Source of the DNA: Phycisphaeraceae bacterium
GTDB lineage: Bacteria > Planctomycetota > Phycisphaerae > Phycisphaerales > UBA1924
Reading direction: 5' to 3'
DNA: 64,000 nucleotides
Assembly: GCA_019636695.1 (NCBI GenBank)
Contig: JAHBXD010000002.1
Span: 372,001 to 436,000, forward strand
Shown: piece after piece, positions 17,079 through 25,405 of the stretch
Layout of the letters: every line of letters starts with the position of its first letter
Numbering within the stretch: the stretch's first letter is position 1
Program-made: the position numbers and the translations under genes
The notes under the pieces: model-generated
What the model was told of the DNA's origin: nothing
What the model saw: the letters and a program-made list of their open reading frames with translations, nothing else
Databases searched by the model: none

Positions 17079-18437
17079 ATGGCCTCTCGAAGCAGCGGAG
17101 CGGGCGCAATCATCGCCCTGGTCATGCTCGGCGTCACCACGCTGACCTTTTTCGTCCTGACGCTCTACTTCTATGGGCAACTCAACGCACAAGAGACCAA
17201 GGCCGTAGAGGCCGAGGAACGCCTCGCCCGCTTCATCGCCGCGACCGAGCGCGATCAGGCCGAACGCCTCGCCGAGCAGGTCCGTGGCTCGACGGTCTTC
17301 GCCTCGCTCAGCGCCCAGTTGAGCCAGGCCAAGTCGCGCCTCTTCGGCCAGCCTCAGGGCAACCTGAGCGAGGTTGACGTTGCACTCGCCGACCTCGGCG
17401 TCGAAGACTACGGCAGCAACATGCTCGACATCGTGCGCCGGCTGGTTGCCGACGTCCGCGCTGCCAATACCCGCGCCGACGAAGCCGAAGCCTCTTTCGG
17501 CCAGACCGTCACCCTTCTCGAACAGTCCCGCGACAGTTACAACCGCACACGCGAACAACTTTCAACCGCCGCCACCAACGTGCAGTCGGTGCTCGGCGCG
17601 GCCACAGGCGCAATCGAAACCTACAAAAAAGGCCTCGAGGCCGAACAAGACGCCCTTCGCAACATGATGGACACCCAGCGCACCAACTTCGAGCAACGCA
17701 TCAACGCGCTCAACGTCCAGATTCAGCAGAAAGATCGCGAACTCGCCATCGCCAACGACCAGATCCGCGCACTCCGTCGCGACGCCTCGGCCGACCGGTT
17801 CACCGGGCCGAACGAAGCCTCGCTCATCGACGGCTCGGTCATCTCCACCTCCGGCGCTGAACGCACCGTCACCATCGACCGCGGCAGACGCCACCGCATC
17901 GTCCTCGGCATGCAGTTCGAGGTCTACCAGGGCGGCATGGTCCTCAGGCCCGATCAACAGGGCAACCTCCCACGAGGCAAGGCCAAACTCGAAGTCATCA
18001 ACGTCCAGGAAAACACCGCCGTCTGCCGCATCCTCGAAGAACTCCGCGGCAACCCCGTCGTCCGCGGCGACGTCATCGTCAACCCCCTCTACGACCCCAA
18101 CAAGGTCTACACGTTCTACGTCTACGGCAACTTCGCCCCCGAAGGGCCGGAGACCTCCAGCATCGCCGCACGCGACGCTCTCGTCGCCCAGATTCGCGCT
18201 TGGGGCGGAAGGGTCGTTGAAACCGATGACCTCCCCGGCGATCTCGATTTCCTCATCCTCGGTGCTCGCCCGATTCTCCCTCCAGAGCCTGGCGCAGGCG
18301 CACCCCTCGAAACACGCCTCCAGTGGATTCGCGCCCGCCAGAATCTCCAGAAATACGACGACCTCTACAATCGCGCCGTCGTCACTTCCGTGCCCATCCT
18401 CAACTACAACCGCCTCCGCACCCTTCTCGACTATTGA
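17079..18437 (+). CDS. membrane-anchored coiled-coil protein with BRCT-like C-terminus
   Basis: 452 residues, family not recognised. One N-terminal membrane helix (about 8-32, AIIALVMLGVTTLTFFVLTL) is followed by a long coiled coil (about 40-235, rich in Ala/Glu/Gln/Arg, no Pro). A beta-rich domain follows (about 245-330, VTIDRGRRHRIVLGMQFEVY, resembling the flagellar/secretion-type cap folds). The final domain (about 345-450) has FYVYGNFAPEG, then IRAWGGRVVETDDLPGDLDFLILG, which follows the BRCT pattern of a conserved aromatic/Gly strand, GGxV and a hydrophobic D-F-L-I-L-G strand. GGAGGG precedes the ATG. A structural or cell-envelope tethering role is possible but unproven. Confidence 0.85.
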   Translation: MASRSSGAGAIIALVMLGVTTLTFFVLTLYFYGQLNAQETKAVEAEERLARFIAATERDQAERLAEQVRGSTVFASLSAQLSQAKSRLFGQPQGNLSEVDVALADLGVEDYGSNMLDIVRRLVADVRAANTRADEAEASFGQTVTLLEQSRDSYNRTREQLSTAATNVQSVLGAATGAIETYKKGLEAEQDALRNMMDTQRTNFEQRINALNVQIQQKDRELAIANDQIRALRRDASADRFTGPNEASLIDGSVISTSGAERTVTIDRGRRHRIVLGMQFEVYQGGMVLRPDQQGNLPRGKAKLEVINVQENTAVCRILEELRGNPVVRGDVIVNPLYDPNKVYTFYVYGNFAPEGPETSSIAARDALVAQIRAWGGRVVETDDLPGDLDFLILGARPILPPEPGAGAPLETRLQWIRARQNLQKYDDLYNRAVVTSVPILNYNRLRTLLDY

Positions 18438-18475
18438 TCCTCTCCCGCCTTTTCACTCGACACATCGACTCGCAG

Positions 18476-18507
18476 GCGGCGGAGCAATGCTCCGTCGCTT
18501 GTTTTTT
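18476..18507 (+). terminator. Rho-independent terminator after the coiled-coil gene
   Basis: A 10-bp stem GCGGCGGAGC/GCTCCGTCGC (one G-U pair) with a 3-base loop is followed by TTGTTTTTT. It begins 39 bases after the stop at 18437, in the right orientation to end that transcript. Confidence 0.85.
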
Positions 18508-18779
18508 GCTCACCACCTGTGCGAGCCGCCCTCCATCCCAGACGCCGAATCCCCTTTAATGCCCTTCACAAACGACTTCCGGGCCTTGATGGGATGGGCG
18601 TCCCGCCCGTCTCTACCCGTTCTATAGCCTCATTCCGCGAGGGCTTCTGATGCGCCTCAGCACGCATGGGCGCTCCGCACACACGCTTCTCCGTGTGCGC
18701 TGCCGGCCCTGCGGCACAAAACTGGTGCAATGCGACATCCCGAGCGTGCTCTACGCGGAACATGCCGACGCATGCGGCT
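18508..18779. other. intergenic remainder between terminator and ACMSD gene
   Basis: The gap 18438-18779 contains the terminator and then 272 bases with no supported gene. A hairpin CGCACAC/GTGTGCG (about 18676-18699) could help end the minus-strand ACMSD transcript but has no T run. Nothing else stands out. Confidence 0.35.
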
Positions 18780-19850
18780 TTACTCAAGCCCCAGAAACTC
18801 GCGCGCGGTCCCCGAGAGCAGCCTCGCCTTGGTCGAGGCATCAAACTCGTCCATCCCCTCGATCAACGCCCCGGGCTGCGCCTCTCCAAGCGGGAACGGA
18901 TAATCCGAACCCAGCGCCACCCGCCTCGCATCCATGATCCGAACCAACTGCGCCAGCGTCGGCCCGTCGTGCACCAGCGCATCGACATAAAACCGCGCTG
19001 GACGACCCGTCGCCGCATCCGCCACATACCCCCGAGGCGGAATCGACGAATCCGTCGCGCACAGATCCGGACGGCAGTCATACCCGTGCTGCACACGCCC
19101 GATCGTGAATGCAAACGCCCCGCCCCCGTGCGCCACGCACACGCGCAGTCGCGGCAGACGCTCAAACACACCCCCGAAAATCAACGAGCAGATCGCCCTG
19201 CTCGATTCCGCAGGCATCCCCACCAACCATGGCAGCCAATATTTCGCCATCTCCGCCTGCCCGGCCATGTCCCACGGATGCACGAATATCGCCGCCCCCA
19301 ACGCCTCTGCACGACGGAAGAACTCAAAAAAACGTTCCTCGTGCAGGTTCAATCCGTGAACATTCGTCCCGATCTGCACACCACGCAAACCCAACTCGAA
19401 AACGCACCGCTCCAACTCGCGGCACGCCCGATCCGGATCCTGCATCGGCACCGTACCGAGCCCGCAGAAACGCAATGGCCGCTCGCGGCAGATCTCGGCG
19501 ATGTGATCGTTCAACAGCCGCGCAAGGTCGTGCGCATCCTCCGCCTTGGCCCAGTATGAAAACATCACCGGCACCGTGCTGAGCACCTGCATCCCGACGC
19601 CGCACGCATCCATCTCGGCCTCGCGCACTGACGGATCCCAGCAGTTCGCCGAAATTTCGCGAAAGCGCGTCTTTCCGCCCCCTGCCTCCGTCCGGCACAT
19701 GCATGCACACCCAGGCGCGAGATGCTCAAGCTCAATCCAACCCGGATACCCGCTCCGGGCCGTCCAGTCCGGCCACCGCTCGGGCAGAATGTGCGTATGC
19801 AGGTCGATCTTGTCCACGGTGATGAAGTCGTACACACGATCCCAGCTCAC
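18780..19850 (-). CDS. 2-amino-3-carboxymuconate-6-semialdehyde decarboxylase (ACMSD)
   Basis: 356-residue metal-dependent amidohydrolase-fold decarboxylase of the kynurenine pathway. It diverts aminocarboxymuconate semialdehyde away from quinolinate and NAD. The match to ACMSD is unusually close: IDLHTHILPERWPD (metal-binding HxH), ENCWDP-like SANCWDPSVREAEMD, QVLSTVPVMFSYWAK, VQIGTNVHG, FVHPWDM, KYWLPWLVGMPAE, VCVAHGGGAF and LGSDYPFPLGE (catalytic Asp). No kynurenine pathway enzymes that make the substrate are nearby, but nadC is 3 kb away. GTG 19850 is chosen because GGAGAGG lies 6 bases upstream; TTG 19877 would add nine residues. Confidence 0.9.
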   Translation of the reverse strand: MSWDRVYDFITVDKIDLHTHILPERWPDWTARSGYPGWIELEHLAPGCACMCRTEAGGGKTRFREISANCWDPSVREAEMDACGVGMQVLSTVPVMFSYWAKAEDAHDLARLLNDHIAEICRERPLRFCGLGTVPMQDPDRACRELERCVFELGLRGVQIGTNVHGLNLHEERFFEFFRRAEALGAAIFVHPWDMAGQAEMAKYWLPWLVGMPAESSRAICSLIFGGVFERLPRLRVCVAHGGGAFAFTIGRVQHGYDCRPDLCATDSSIPPRGYVADAATGRPARFYVDALVHDGPTLAQLVRIMDARRVALGSDYPFPLGEAQPGALIEGMDEFDASTKARLLSGTAREFLGLE

Positions 19851-19903
19851 GTCCACCCTCTCCAGAGTCTCTTGCAACCCCTTCCCTCCCCCTACCCTCG
19901 CTC

Positions 19904-20305
19904 ATGCCCGAGGCCGACCCCCCCCGCCGCCTTGCCCTTCGCGTTGTCACCATGCCGCGCGACACCAACCCCTACGGCACCGTGTTCGGGGGGGTCATCC
20001 TCAGTTACATCGACCAGGCCGGCTTCGTCGAGGCTCGCCACCACGGACCCCACCGCTGGGTGACCGCCTCGCTCGATCGCGTCGATTTCAAGGCTCCCGT
20101 CCTCCTGGGTGACACCGTCAACCTCTTCGCCACCACCACCCGTCGAGGCACAAAGAGCGTCACCATCCTCATCGAAGTCGAGGCCGAACGCTTCGTCGGA
20201 GGCCAGATCGTCCCCGTCACCAGCGCCACGCTCACCATGGTCTCGGTCGATGCCCAGGGCAAACCCATCCCATTCCTTGCCCCGCCAACGACCGACGCAC
20301 CCTGA
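19904..20305 (+). CDS. acyl-CoA thioesterase, hotdog fold (YciA-like)
   Basis: 133 residues forming a single hotdog domain. NPYGTVFGGVILSYIDQAGFVEA carries the Asn/Gly and Asp of YciA/BACH-type thioesterases, followed by VTASLDRVDFKAPVLLGDTV and the strand-turn-strand TKSVTILIEVEAE. These enzymes hydrolyse acyl-CoA to free acid and CoA in the cytosol. It is divergent from the ACMSD gene and 70 bases before a Gfo/Idh/MocA gene. The exact acyl substrate cannot be read from the sequence. Confidence 0.87.
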   Translation: MPEADPPRRLALRVVTMPRDTNPYGTVFGGVILSYIDQAGFVEARHHGPHRWVTASLDRVDFKAPVLLGDTVNLFATTTRRGTKSVTILIEVEAERFVGGQIVPVTSATLTMVSVDAQGKPIPFLAPPTTDAP

Positions 20306-20375
20306 CATCACGGCCCGCCCGTTACCCGCGGATCGCGTCCGCGTCGATACACTCCGCGGAAGAGGAGCGTGCACC

Positions 20376-21668
20376 ATGCCCACAGCCGGATGGAACCGAC
20401 GTGACTTTGTCAAAACCTCCGCCGTCCTCTCCGCCGCAGCCCTCACCGGCCCCCTCGCCGGGGCATATGGACGCGCCGGCCGCTCCGCCGACAGGCTCCG
20501 CATCGGCGTCATCGGCTGCGGCGGGCGCGGCACCGGCGCCGCGGCCAACGCCCTCGAAGCCGGCTCGGATGTTGAAATCTTCGCCCTCGGCGATGTCTTT
20601 CCTGAACGAGTCGCATCCTGCCGCAAGAACCTCTCGCAGATCGACGAGGCCTATCGCGATCGCATCACCGTCAACGACGACCGCTGCTTTACCGGCTTCG
20701 ACGCCTACCGGCATGTCATTTCCAGCGGCGTCGATATGGTCATCCTCGCCACGCCCCCCCACTTCCGGCCGATGCACATCGCCGCCGCCATCGCCGCCGG
20801 AAAGCACGTCTTTGCAGAAAAACCCGTCGCCGTCGATCCGATAGGCGTTCGCCTTGTGCTCAAGGCCGCCGACGAGGCCGATGCTCGCGGCCTGCGTTTC
20901 GTCGCCGGCACCCAGCGCCGACACCAACGGTCATATCTTGAGGGTGTCGCCCGCATCCACGAGGGCGCAATAGGGCGCATTACCGGGGGCAGTTGCTATT
21001 GGAATCAGGGCGGTCTCTGGGTGGTCGATCGCAAACCCGAATGGACCGACATGCAGTGGCAGACGCGCAACTGGCTCTACTTCACCTGGCTCAGCGGCGA
21101 TCACATCGTTGAACAGCACGTCCATAACCTCGATGTCATGAACTGGGCCATCGGCTCGCCCCCCGTCTCCTGCGTCGGCATGGGCGGAAGACAGGTCCGT
21201 ACCGACCCGAAATACGGCCACATTTTCGACCACTTCGCCGTCGAATACACCTATCCCGGAGGCATCGTCGTCAACAGTTACTGCCGGCAGATGCCCGGCT
21301 GCGCCGACCGCGTCGCCGAAGTCATCCGCGGCACATCCGGCACGATGAACCTCTGGCCGGGACACGCCCGGGCCGAAGGCGCTTCGCCCTGGCAGTTCGG
21401 CGCGGGAGATCCCAACCCCTACGTGCAAGAGCACCGCGCACTCCAGGAGGCCGTCTTCAATCGCCTGCCCCTCAACGAGGGCCGCGCTGTCGCCGAATCC
21501 ACCCTTACCGCCATCATGGGACGCATGAGCGCCTACACCGGCAAGCAGGTCACCTGGGATTTTGCCCTCAACCACAGCACCCTGCACCTCGCCCCGGAAA
21601 ACTATGACTGGAACGCCGCGCCCCCTCCCGATGAAATCGCCGTCCCAGGTCGCACCCCCCTCACCTGA
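20376..21668 (+). CDS. Tat-exported Gfo/Idh/MocA-family oxidoreductase
   Basis: 430 residues. Twin-arginine signal at the front (NRRDFVKTSAVLSAAALTGPLAG) indicates folded export. The NAD(P)-binding Rossmann domain follows (RIGVIGCGGRGTGAAANAL), with the family EKP motif in GKHVFAEKPVAVD and the active-site region around WLSGDHIVEQHVHNLDVMNWA, whose His-x3-Asp is the usual catalytic area. Planctomycetes carry many such exported enzymes, thought to act on sugars or sugar acids in the periplasm. GAGGAG precedes ATG 20376. It is clearly related to the second such gene at 23878-25179. Confidence 0.93.
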   Translation: MPTAGWNRRDFVKTSAVLSAAALTGPLAGAYGRAGRSADRLRIGVIGCGGRGTGAAANALEAGSDVEIFALGDVFPERVASCRKNLSQIDEAYRDRITVNDDRCFTGFDAYRHVISSGVDMVILATPPHFRPMHIAAAIAAGKHVFAEKPVAVDPIGVRLVLKAADEADARGLRFVAGTQRRHQRSYLEGVARIHEGAIGRITGGSCYWNQGGLWVVDRKPEWTDMQWQTRNWLYFTWLSGDHIVEQHVHNLDVMNWAIGSPPVSCVGMGGRQVRTDPKYGHIFDHFAVEYTYPGGIVVNSYCRQMPGCADRVAEVIRGTSGTMNLWPGHARAEGASPWQFGAGDPNPYVQEHRALQEAVFNRLPLNEGRAVAESTLTAIMGRMSAYTGKQVTWDFALNHSTLHLAPENYDWNAAPPPDEIAVPGRTPLT

Positions 21669-21701
21669 TCCGCGCTCGCCCCCACGCCGGAGAAACGCCA
21701 C

Positions 21702-22799
21702 ATGCCCAAAACCATCCGACGGCTCGGTGTGCTGACCGGCGGCGGCGACTGCCCCGGTCTCAACGCCGTCATCCGCGCCGTCACCAAGGATGCCATCTAC
21801 CACGGCATGGAAGTGCTGGGCATTGAAGACGGCTTTCTCGGCCTGATCGAAAACCGCATTCGACCACTCTGTTACGACGATGTCAGCAACATTCTGACCC
21901 AGGGCGGAACCATCCTCGGGTCGAGCAACAAGGCCAACCCCATTCGCTTCGCCGTCGGGCGCAACCCTGACGGCACACCCATATTCAAGGATGTCACTTC
22001 CGACTGCCTGCGCCATATAGAGCAACACGGCATCGACGCGCTGGTCGTCATCGGCGGCGACGGCACCATGGCCTGCGCCGCCCCCTTCATCGATCACGGC
22101 ATCTGCACCGTCGGCGTCCCCAAGACCATCGACAACGACCTCTGGGGCACCGACCTCACCTTCGGCTTCATGACCGCCGTGCAGACCGCAACCGACGCCA
22201 TCGACAAAGTGCACACCACCGCTGCCAGCCACCACCGCGCCATGGTTGTCGAAGTCATGGGGCGCAACGCAGGCTGGATCGCCCTGCACGCGGGCGTCGC
22301 CTCGGGCGCCGATGTCATCCTCCTTCCTGAAAACCCCTTCGATCTCGACAAAGTGTGCCACACCGTCGAACGCCGAGGCAAACGCGGCCGGCGCTTCACC
22401 ATCATCTGCTGCGCTGAAGGCGCATATCCGCGCGACGGTGAAAAGGTCGTCGAGCGCGTCGATCCGACCAGCCCCGATCCCATCCGCCTCGGCGGCGTCA
22501 GCAAGTGGCTCGCCGGTGCGATTGAGGCGCGCACAGGCGTGGAATCGCGTTACGTCGTCCTCGGGCACGTTCAACGCGGGGGAAGCCCCGTCGCCGAAGA
22601 CCGTGTCCTGGCCACGCTCTTCGGCGATCACGCGATGGACCTTCTCAAGGAAGGCCGAGTCAACCGCCTCGTCGCCTGGCAGAATGGACGCCTCACCGAT
22701 GTCGACCTCCGCGAATCGGCGGGCCGCCAACGACTCGTCCCCGATGGCCATCCCATTGTCGAAGCAGCCCGTAGCGTCGGCACGGATTTCGGCGACTAA
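21702..22799 (+). CDS. pfkA: 6-phosphofructokinase (PfkA family)
   Basis: 365-residue glycolytic enzyme making fructose 1,6-bisphosphate. Seen: GVLTGGGDCPGLNAVIR (phosphate-donor loop), GGTILGSSNKANP, VIGGDGTMA, VPKTIDNDLWGTD (substrate/catalytic Asp), MGRNAGWIA and LGHVQRGGSP. The two donor-specificity positions are mixed: Gly in GGDGT as in ATP enzymes but Lys in PKTIDND as in PPi enzymes. This is the group III pattern also known from actinobacterial ATP-PFKs, so ATP use is likely but not certain. Purine-rich GGAGAAACGCC precedes the ATG. It is followed at once by a tandem repeat array. Confidence 0.94.
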   Translation: MPKTIRRLGVLTGGGDCPGLNAVIRAVTKDAIYHGMEVLGIEDGFLGLIENRIRPLCYDDVSNILTQGGTILGSSNKANPIRFAVGRNPDGTPIFKDVTSDCLRHIEQHGIDALVVIGGDGTMACAAPFIDHGICTVGVPKTIDNDLWGTDLTFGFMTAVQTATDAIDKVHTTAASHHRAMVVEVMGRNAGWIALHAGVASGADVILLPENPFDLDKVCHTVERRGKRGRRFTIICCAEGAYPRDGEKVVERVDPTSPDPIRLGGVSKWLAGAIEARTGVESRYVVLGHVQRGGSPVAEDRVLATLFGDHAMDLLKEGRVNRLVAWQNGRLTDVDLRESAGRQRLVPDGHPIVEAARSVGTDFGD

Positions 22800-22802
22800 G
22801 CA

Positions 22803-22883
22803 ACCCCACTCCGTCTCTTTGTCTCTTCTCCCCCACTCCGTCTCTTTGTCTCTTCTCCCCCACTCCGTCTCTTCGTCTCCTCT
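22803..22883. repeat. 27-bp tandem repeat array (three units) related to the carB repeats
   Basis: Three units of a pyrimidine-only-looking sequence, period 27, each of the form (A/C)CCCCACTCCGTCTCTT followed by (T/C)GTCTC and TCTTCT; the third unit differs at a few bases. It fills the entire gap between the pfkA stop and the nadC stop. The shared core CACTCCGTCTCTTYGTCTC is the reverse complement of the purine core of the three palindromic elements inside carB. There are no spacers between units. Confidence 0.9.
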
Positions 22884-23828
22884 TCACAACTTCCCACCCT
22901 CGACCAGGTCCAGCCCGAGGTCGAGCGATACCGCCTGATGCGTCAGCGCCCCCGCGCTGATCCGCTCGACCCCGGTCATTGCGATATCAGCCACCGTCTT
23001 GAGATGCACTCCGCCCGAGGCTTCCAACATCACCCTTCGGGCCAGGCGGTCGCGCATCGCCACGGCCTCTGCAAGCATCGGCGTCGGCATGTTGTCCAGA
23101 AGAACGATGTCGATCACGTCGGCCGCCTCTCGAAGCACCGCCTCGAACTGATCGAGCCGATCGACCTCGACCTCGACAAACCGCACCGGCATCGATCTCG
23201 CCGCGATTGCCGCCCGCCTCACCCACGCGCCCAGTTCGGCCCGGGGCACATTCGCAAGGTGATTGTCTTTGATGAGGACGGCATCATCGGTCCCGAGCCG
23301 GTGGCATCGCCCACCCCCGCAGCGCACGGCGTATTTTTCGAACCTACGCAGCCCCGGGGTTGTCTTGCGCGTGTCATAGATGCCGGCCCGTGACGCACCG
23401 ATGGCTCGCACGAAAGCGCGCGTCAGCGTGGCGACCCCGCACAACCGCCCGAGCAGATTGAGCATCAGGCGCTCGACCGCCAGAACTGATCGTGCCGGCC
23501 CGGCGAGGGTCGCCAGCACCTGTGTCGGTTCGACGGCGTCGCCATCGCGGGCGTATGCCTCGAAGGTAACCTCGGGCACGAGCACATGGAGCACGTCCGC
23601 AAGCGGAGAGATTCCTCCCAGCACGCCCACCTCGCGTGAACGCAGGTCAGCGCGCACGCAGGCCTCTGCCGGGATCGTCAGCCAACTCGTCAGATCGCCC
23701 TGGCCGAGGTCTTCGTCCCAAGCGAGCCGGGCGAGACGCCGAAGCTGGTCGCGCCCCGGTTCCACCCTGAACAGGTGGTGGTGCAGATCGTCCAGCGAAA
23801 GGACGTTGAGATCGACCATCTGGCTCAC
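22884..23828 (-). CDS. nadC: nicotinate-nucleotide diphosphorylase (quinolinate phosphoribosyltransferase)
   Basis: 314-residue enzyme converting quinolinate plus PRPP to nicotinate mononucleotide, CO2 and PPi in NAD synthesis. Features: DEDLGQGDLTSWLTIP near the N-terminus, ERLMLNLLGRLCGVAT, YDTRKTTPGLR (PRPP/quinolinate Arg-Lys), CGGGRCHRLG, LIKDNHL, EVEVDRLDQF, VLLDNM and LEASGGV, all in family order. GTG 23828 is taken because GAGGAATCG is well spaced; ATG 23819 is the alternative. No nadA or nadB is in the window. Convergent with pfkA across the repeat array. Confidence 0.94.
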   Translation of the reverse strand: MSQMVDLNVLSLDDLHHHLFRVEPGRDQLRRLARLAWDEDLGQGDLTSWLTIPAEACVRADLRSREVGVLGGISPLADVLHVLVPEVTFEAYARDGDAVEPTQVLATLAGPARSVLAVERLMLNLLGRLCGVATLTRAFVRAIGASRAGIYDTRKTTPGLRRFEKYAVRCGGGRCHRLGTDDAVLIKDNHLANVPRAELGAWVRRAAIAARSMPVRFVEVEVDRLDQFEAVLREAADVIDIVLLDNMPTPMLAEAVAMRDRLARRVMLEASGGVHLKTVADIAMTGVERISAGALTHQAVSLDLGLDLVEGGKL

Positions 23829-23877
23829 CGATTCCTCATGGCGCAGGCCTGGTATCTCGCGGGCTTGCGCGCGATGC

Positions 23878-25179
23878 TCAGAAAAACCGCGTCACGCCGG
23901 GAACCGCGACCGGCGCCACCGACATTTCACCAAAGTGAAGGCGTTCGGGCGTCAGATCCTCCTTGGAGTTCAAAGCCTGCTCCCATGTGATCGTCTGCCC
24001 GGTATACGCCGCCATGCGCCCCATGATGGCCATGAGGGTTGACCGCATCATGAACTCACCGTCGTTGATGGGGTTGCCGGTTCGGATCGAGGCGAACATG
24101 GCGTCGTGCTCGTTCTGATACATGTCGCGCCGAGGGCCGGAATAGGTCCACATGCTCCGGCCGTCGAGGTCAAAAAGCTCGTGCTGCGGCGTCCACCCGT
24201 TGACCACCGCCCGGCCTTGCGTCCCGAAGATGTAATCGGTGTTGTCGCTCGGGCATCGATCGATCTGGCGGCAGGTGTGAAAGCCTCTGCGACCGTCGGG
24301 ATATTCATAAATAACGGCGAAATGGTCATAGACATGTCCGGATTCCGGCCCCTGGCGCGCGGCCCGACCCCCGAGCGAAACGCACCGGACAGGATCGACA
24401 TCGCCCATCGCCCAACTGAGTCGATCGATGCTGTGGCAGGCCTGCTCGACGATGTGGTCGCCGCTGATCCAGGTGAAGTGCCACCAGTTGCGCATCTGCC
24501 ATTCCATGTCGCTCCACTCCGGGCGGCGGGGCCTCGGGCTGAGCGTGCCCGTGTGGTAGGTGGTGTGGGCCGCCATGACCTTGCCGATCGCCCCGGAGTT
24601 GATCTGGGCGAAGACCGCGCGCTCGGCGTTGCCGTATCGCCAGCAGAACCCGCTGACCATCGCGAGGCGGCGGCGCTTGGCCTCGGCCGCGGCGGCGATG
24701 ACCTTACGGACACCCGGCCCGTCGACGGCCATGGGCTTTTCGGCGAAGACGTGTTTTCCGGCGGCGACGGCGGCCTCGATGTGCATCGGCCGGAAGTTGG
24801 GCGTGGTGGCCAGCAGGACGACATCGACATCGCTGTCGATGACGCGCTGAAAGGCCTCGAAGCCGACGTGCATGGCGTTCGGTTCGACGCGGACCTGCCG
24901 TTCGGCCTGATCTTCCATGGCCTCGGTGATGCCGGAAAGGCTGGATCGCAGGCGGTCTTCAAAGAGGTCGGCCATGGCGACCAAGACCGTCCGTGAATCG
25001 GCCCGGAGGGCCTGGACGGCGGCGCCGGTGCCGCGCCCGCCGCAACCGATAAGCCCGACGCGGAGGATATCGCGACCATTGGCGGGGCTTTGGAGGCGAT
25101 GGGCGGCCAAACCGGGTGCGGCCAACCCCGCCGCTGCGGCGGAAGCGACGAATGACCTGCGCGAGACGGGATGGGTCAT
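23878..25179 (-). CDS. Tat-exported Gfo/Idh/MocA-family oxidoreductase
   Basis: 433 residues with a twin-arginine signal (SRRSFVASAAAAGLAAPGLAA), then LRVGLIGCGGRGTGAAVQAL (Rossmann), GKHVFAEKPMAVD (EKP) and WISGDHIVEQACHSIDRLSWAMGD. Layout and motifs parallel the 20376-21668 gene, and the two look like diverged paralogs. AAAGGAGAG precedes the ATG. A good sigma-70-like promoter overlapped by an 11-bp inverted repeat lies about 170 bases upstream, so it is probably regulated on its own. Substrate unknown; export to the periplasm is expected. Confidence 0.92.
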   Translation of the reverse strand: MTHPVSRRSFVASAAAAGLAAPGLAAHRLQSPANGRDILRVGLIGCGGRGTGAAVQALRADSRTVLVAMADLFEDRLRSSLSGITEAMEDQAERQVRVEPNAMHVGFEAFQRVIDSDVDVVLLATTPNFRPMHIEAAVAAGKHVFAEKPMAVDGPGVRKVIAAAAEAKRRRLAMVSGFCWRYGNAERAVFAQINSGAIGKVMAAHTTYHTGTLSPRPRRPEWSDMEWQMRNWWHFTWISGDHIVEQACHSIDRLSWAMGDVDPVRCVSLGGRAARQGPESGHVYDHFAVIYEYPDGRRGFHTCRQIDRCPSDNTDYIFGTQGRAVVNGWTPQHELFDLDGRSMWTYSGPRRDMYQNEHDAMFASIRTGNPINDGEFMMRSTLMAIMGRMAAYTGQTITWEQALNSKEDLTPERLHFGEMSVAPVAVPGVTRFF

Positions 25180-25347
25180 GGAGATCTCTCCTTTGGCGAT
25201 GGTCGCGGACTGCAGCGATTGTCGCGGAAGGTGGTATGTCGAGCAATCACGAGAGACATTTCCGAGGGGAAACCCTTAGTCAGTACACGCTGGGGTGATG
25301 CAGGACGGTGTGTGCATGGGAACCCCCTTGTTGTCATTGAGACAGAG

Positions 25348-25388
25348 AGTGTAAAGTTTGGATTTTGAACGTCAAGACAAAATCCAAA
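25348..25388 (-). promoter_or_regulatory. promoter with overlapping inverted repeat upstream of the second Gfo/Idh/MocA gene
   Basis: On the minus strand TTGACG (25375-25370) and TACACT (25353-25348) are 16 bases apart, a good -35/-10 pair. Around it is a perfect 11-bp inverted repeat, TTTGGATTTTG at 25357-25367 and CAAAATCCAAA at 25378-25388, with a 10-base centre that contains the -35 box. The area is strikingly AT-rich for this genome. The repeat may be an operator; it has no T run in the right place to be a terminator of the upstream methyltransferase gene. Confidence 0.6.
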
Positions 25389-25405
25389 AAAATCTTGAGC
25401 AGGAA

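Noticed and set aside
20931-22751. Long minus-strand open frame (606 codons) opposite the Gfo/Idh/MocA and pfkA genes
   Set aside because: Both plus-strand genes are certain by motif; the antisense frame has Gly/Ala/Asp/Val-rich shadow composition.
22803-22883. Three 27-bp direct repeats as a possible CRISPR array
   Set aside because: Units are joined directly with no spacers, and no cas gene is near. They match the carB repeat family instead.
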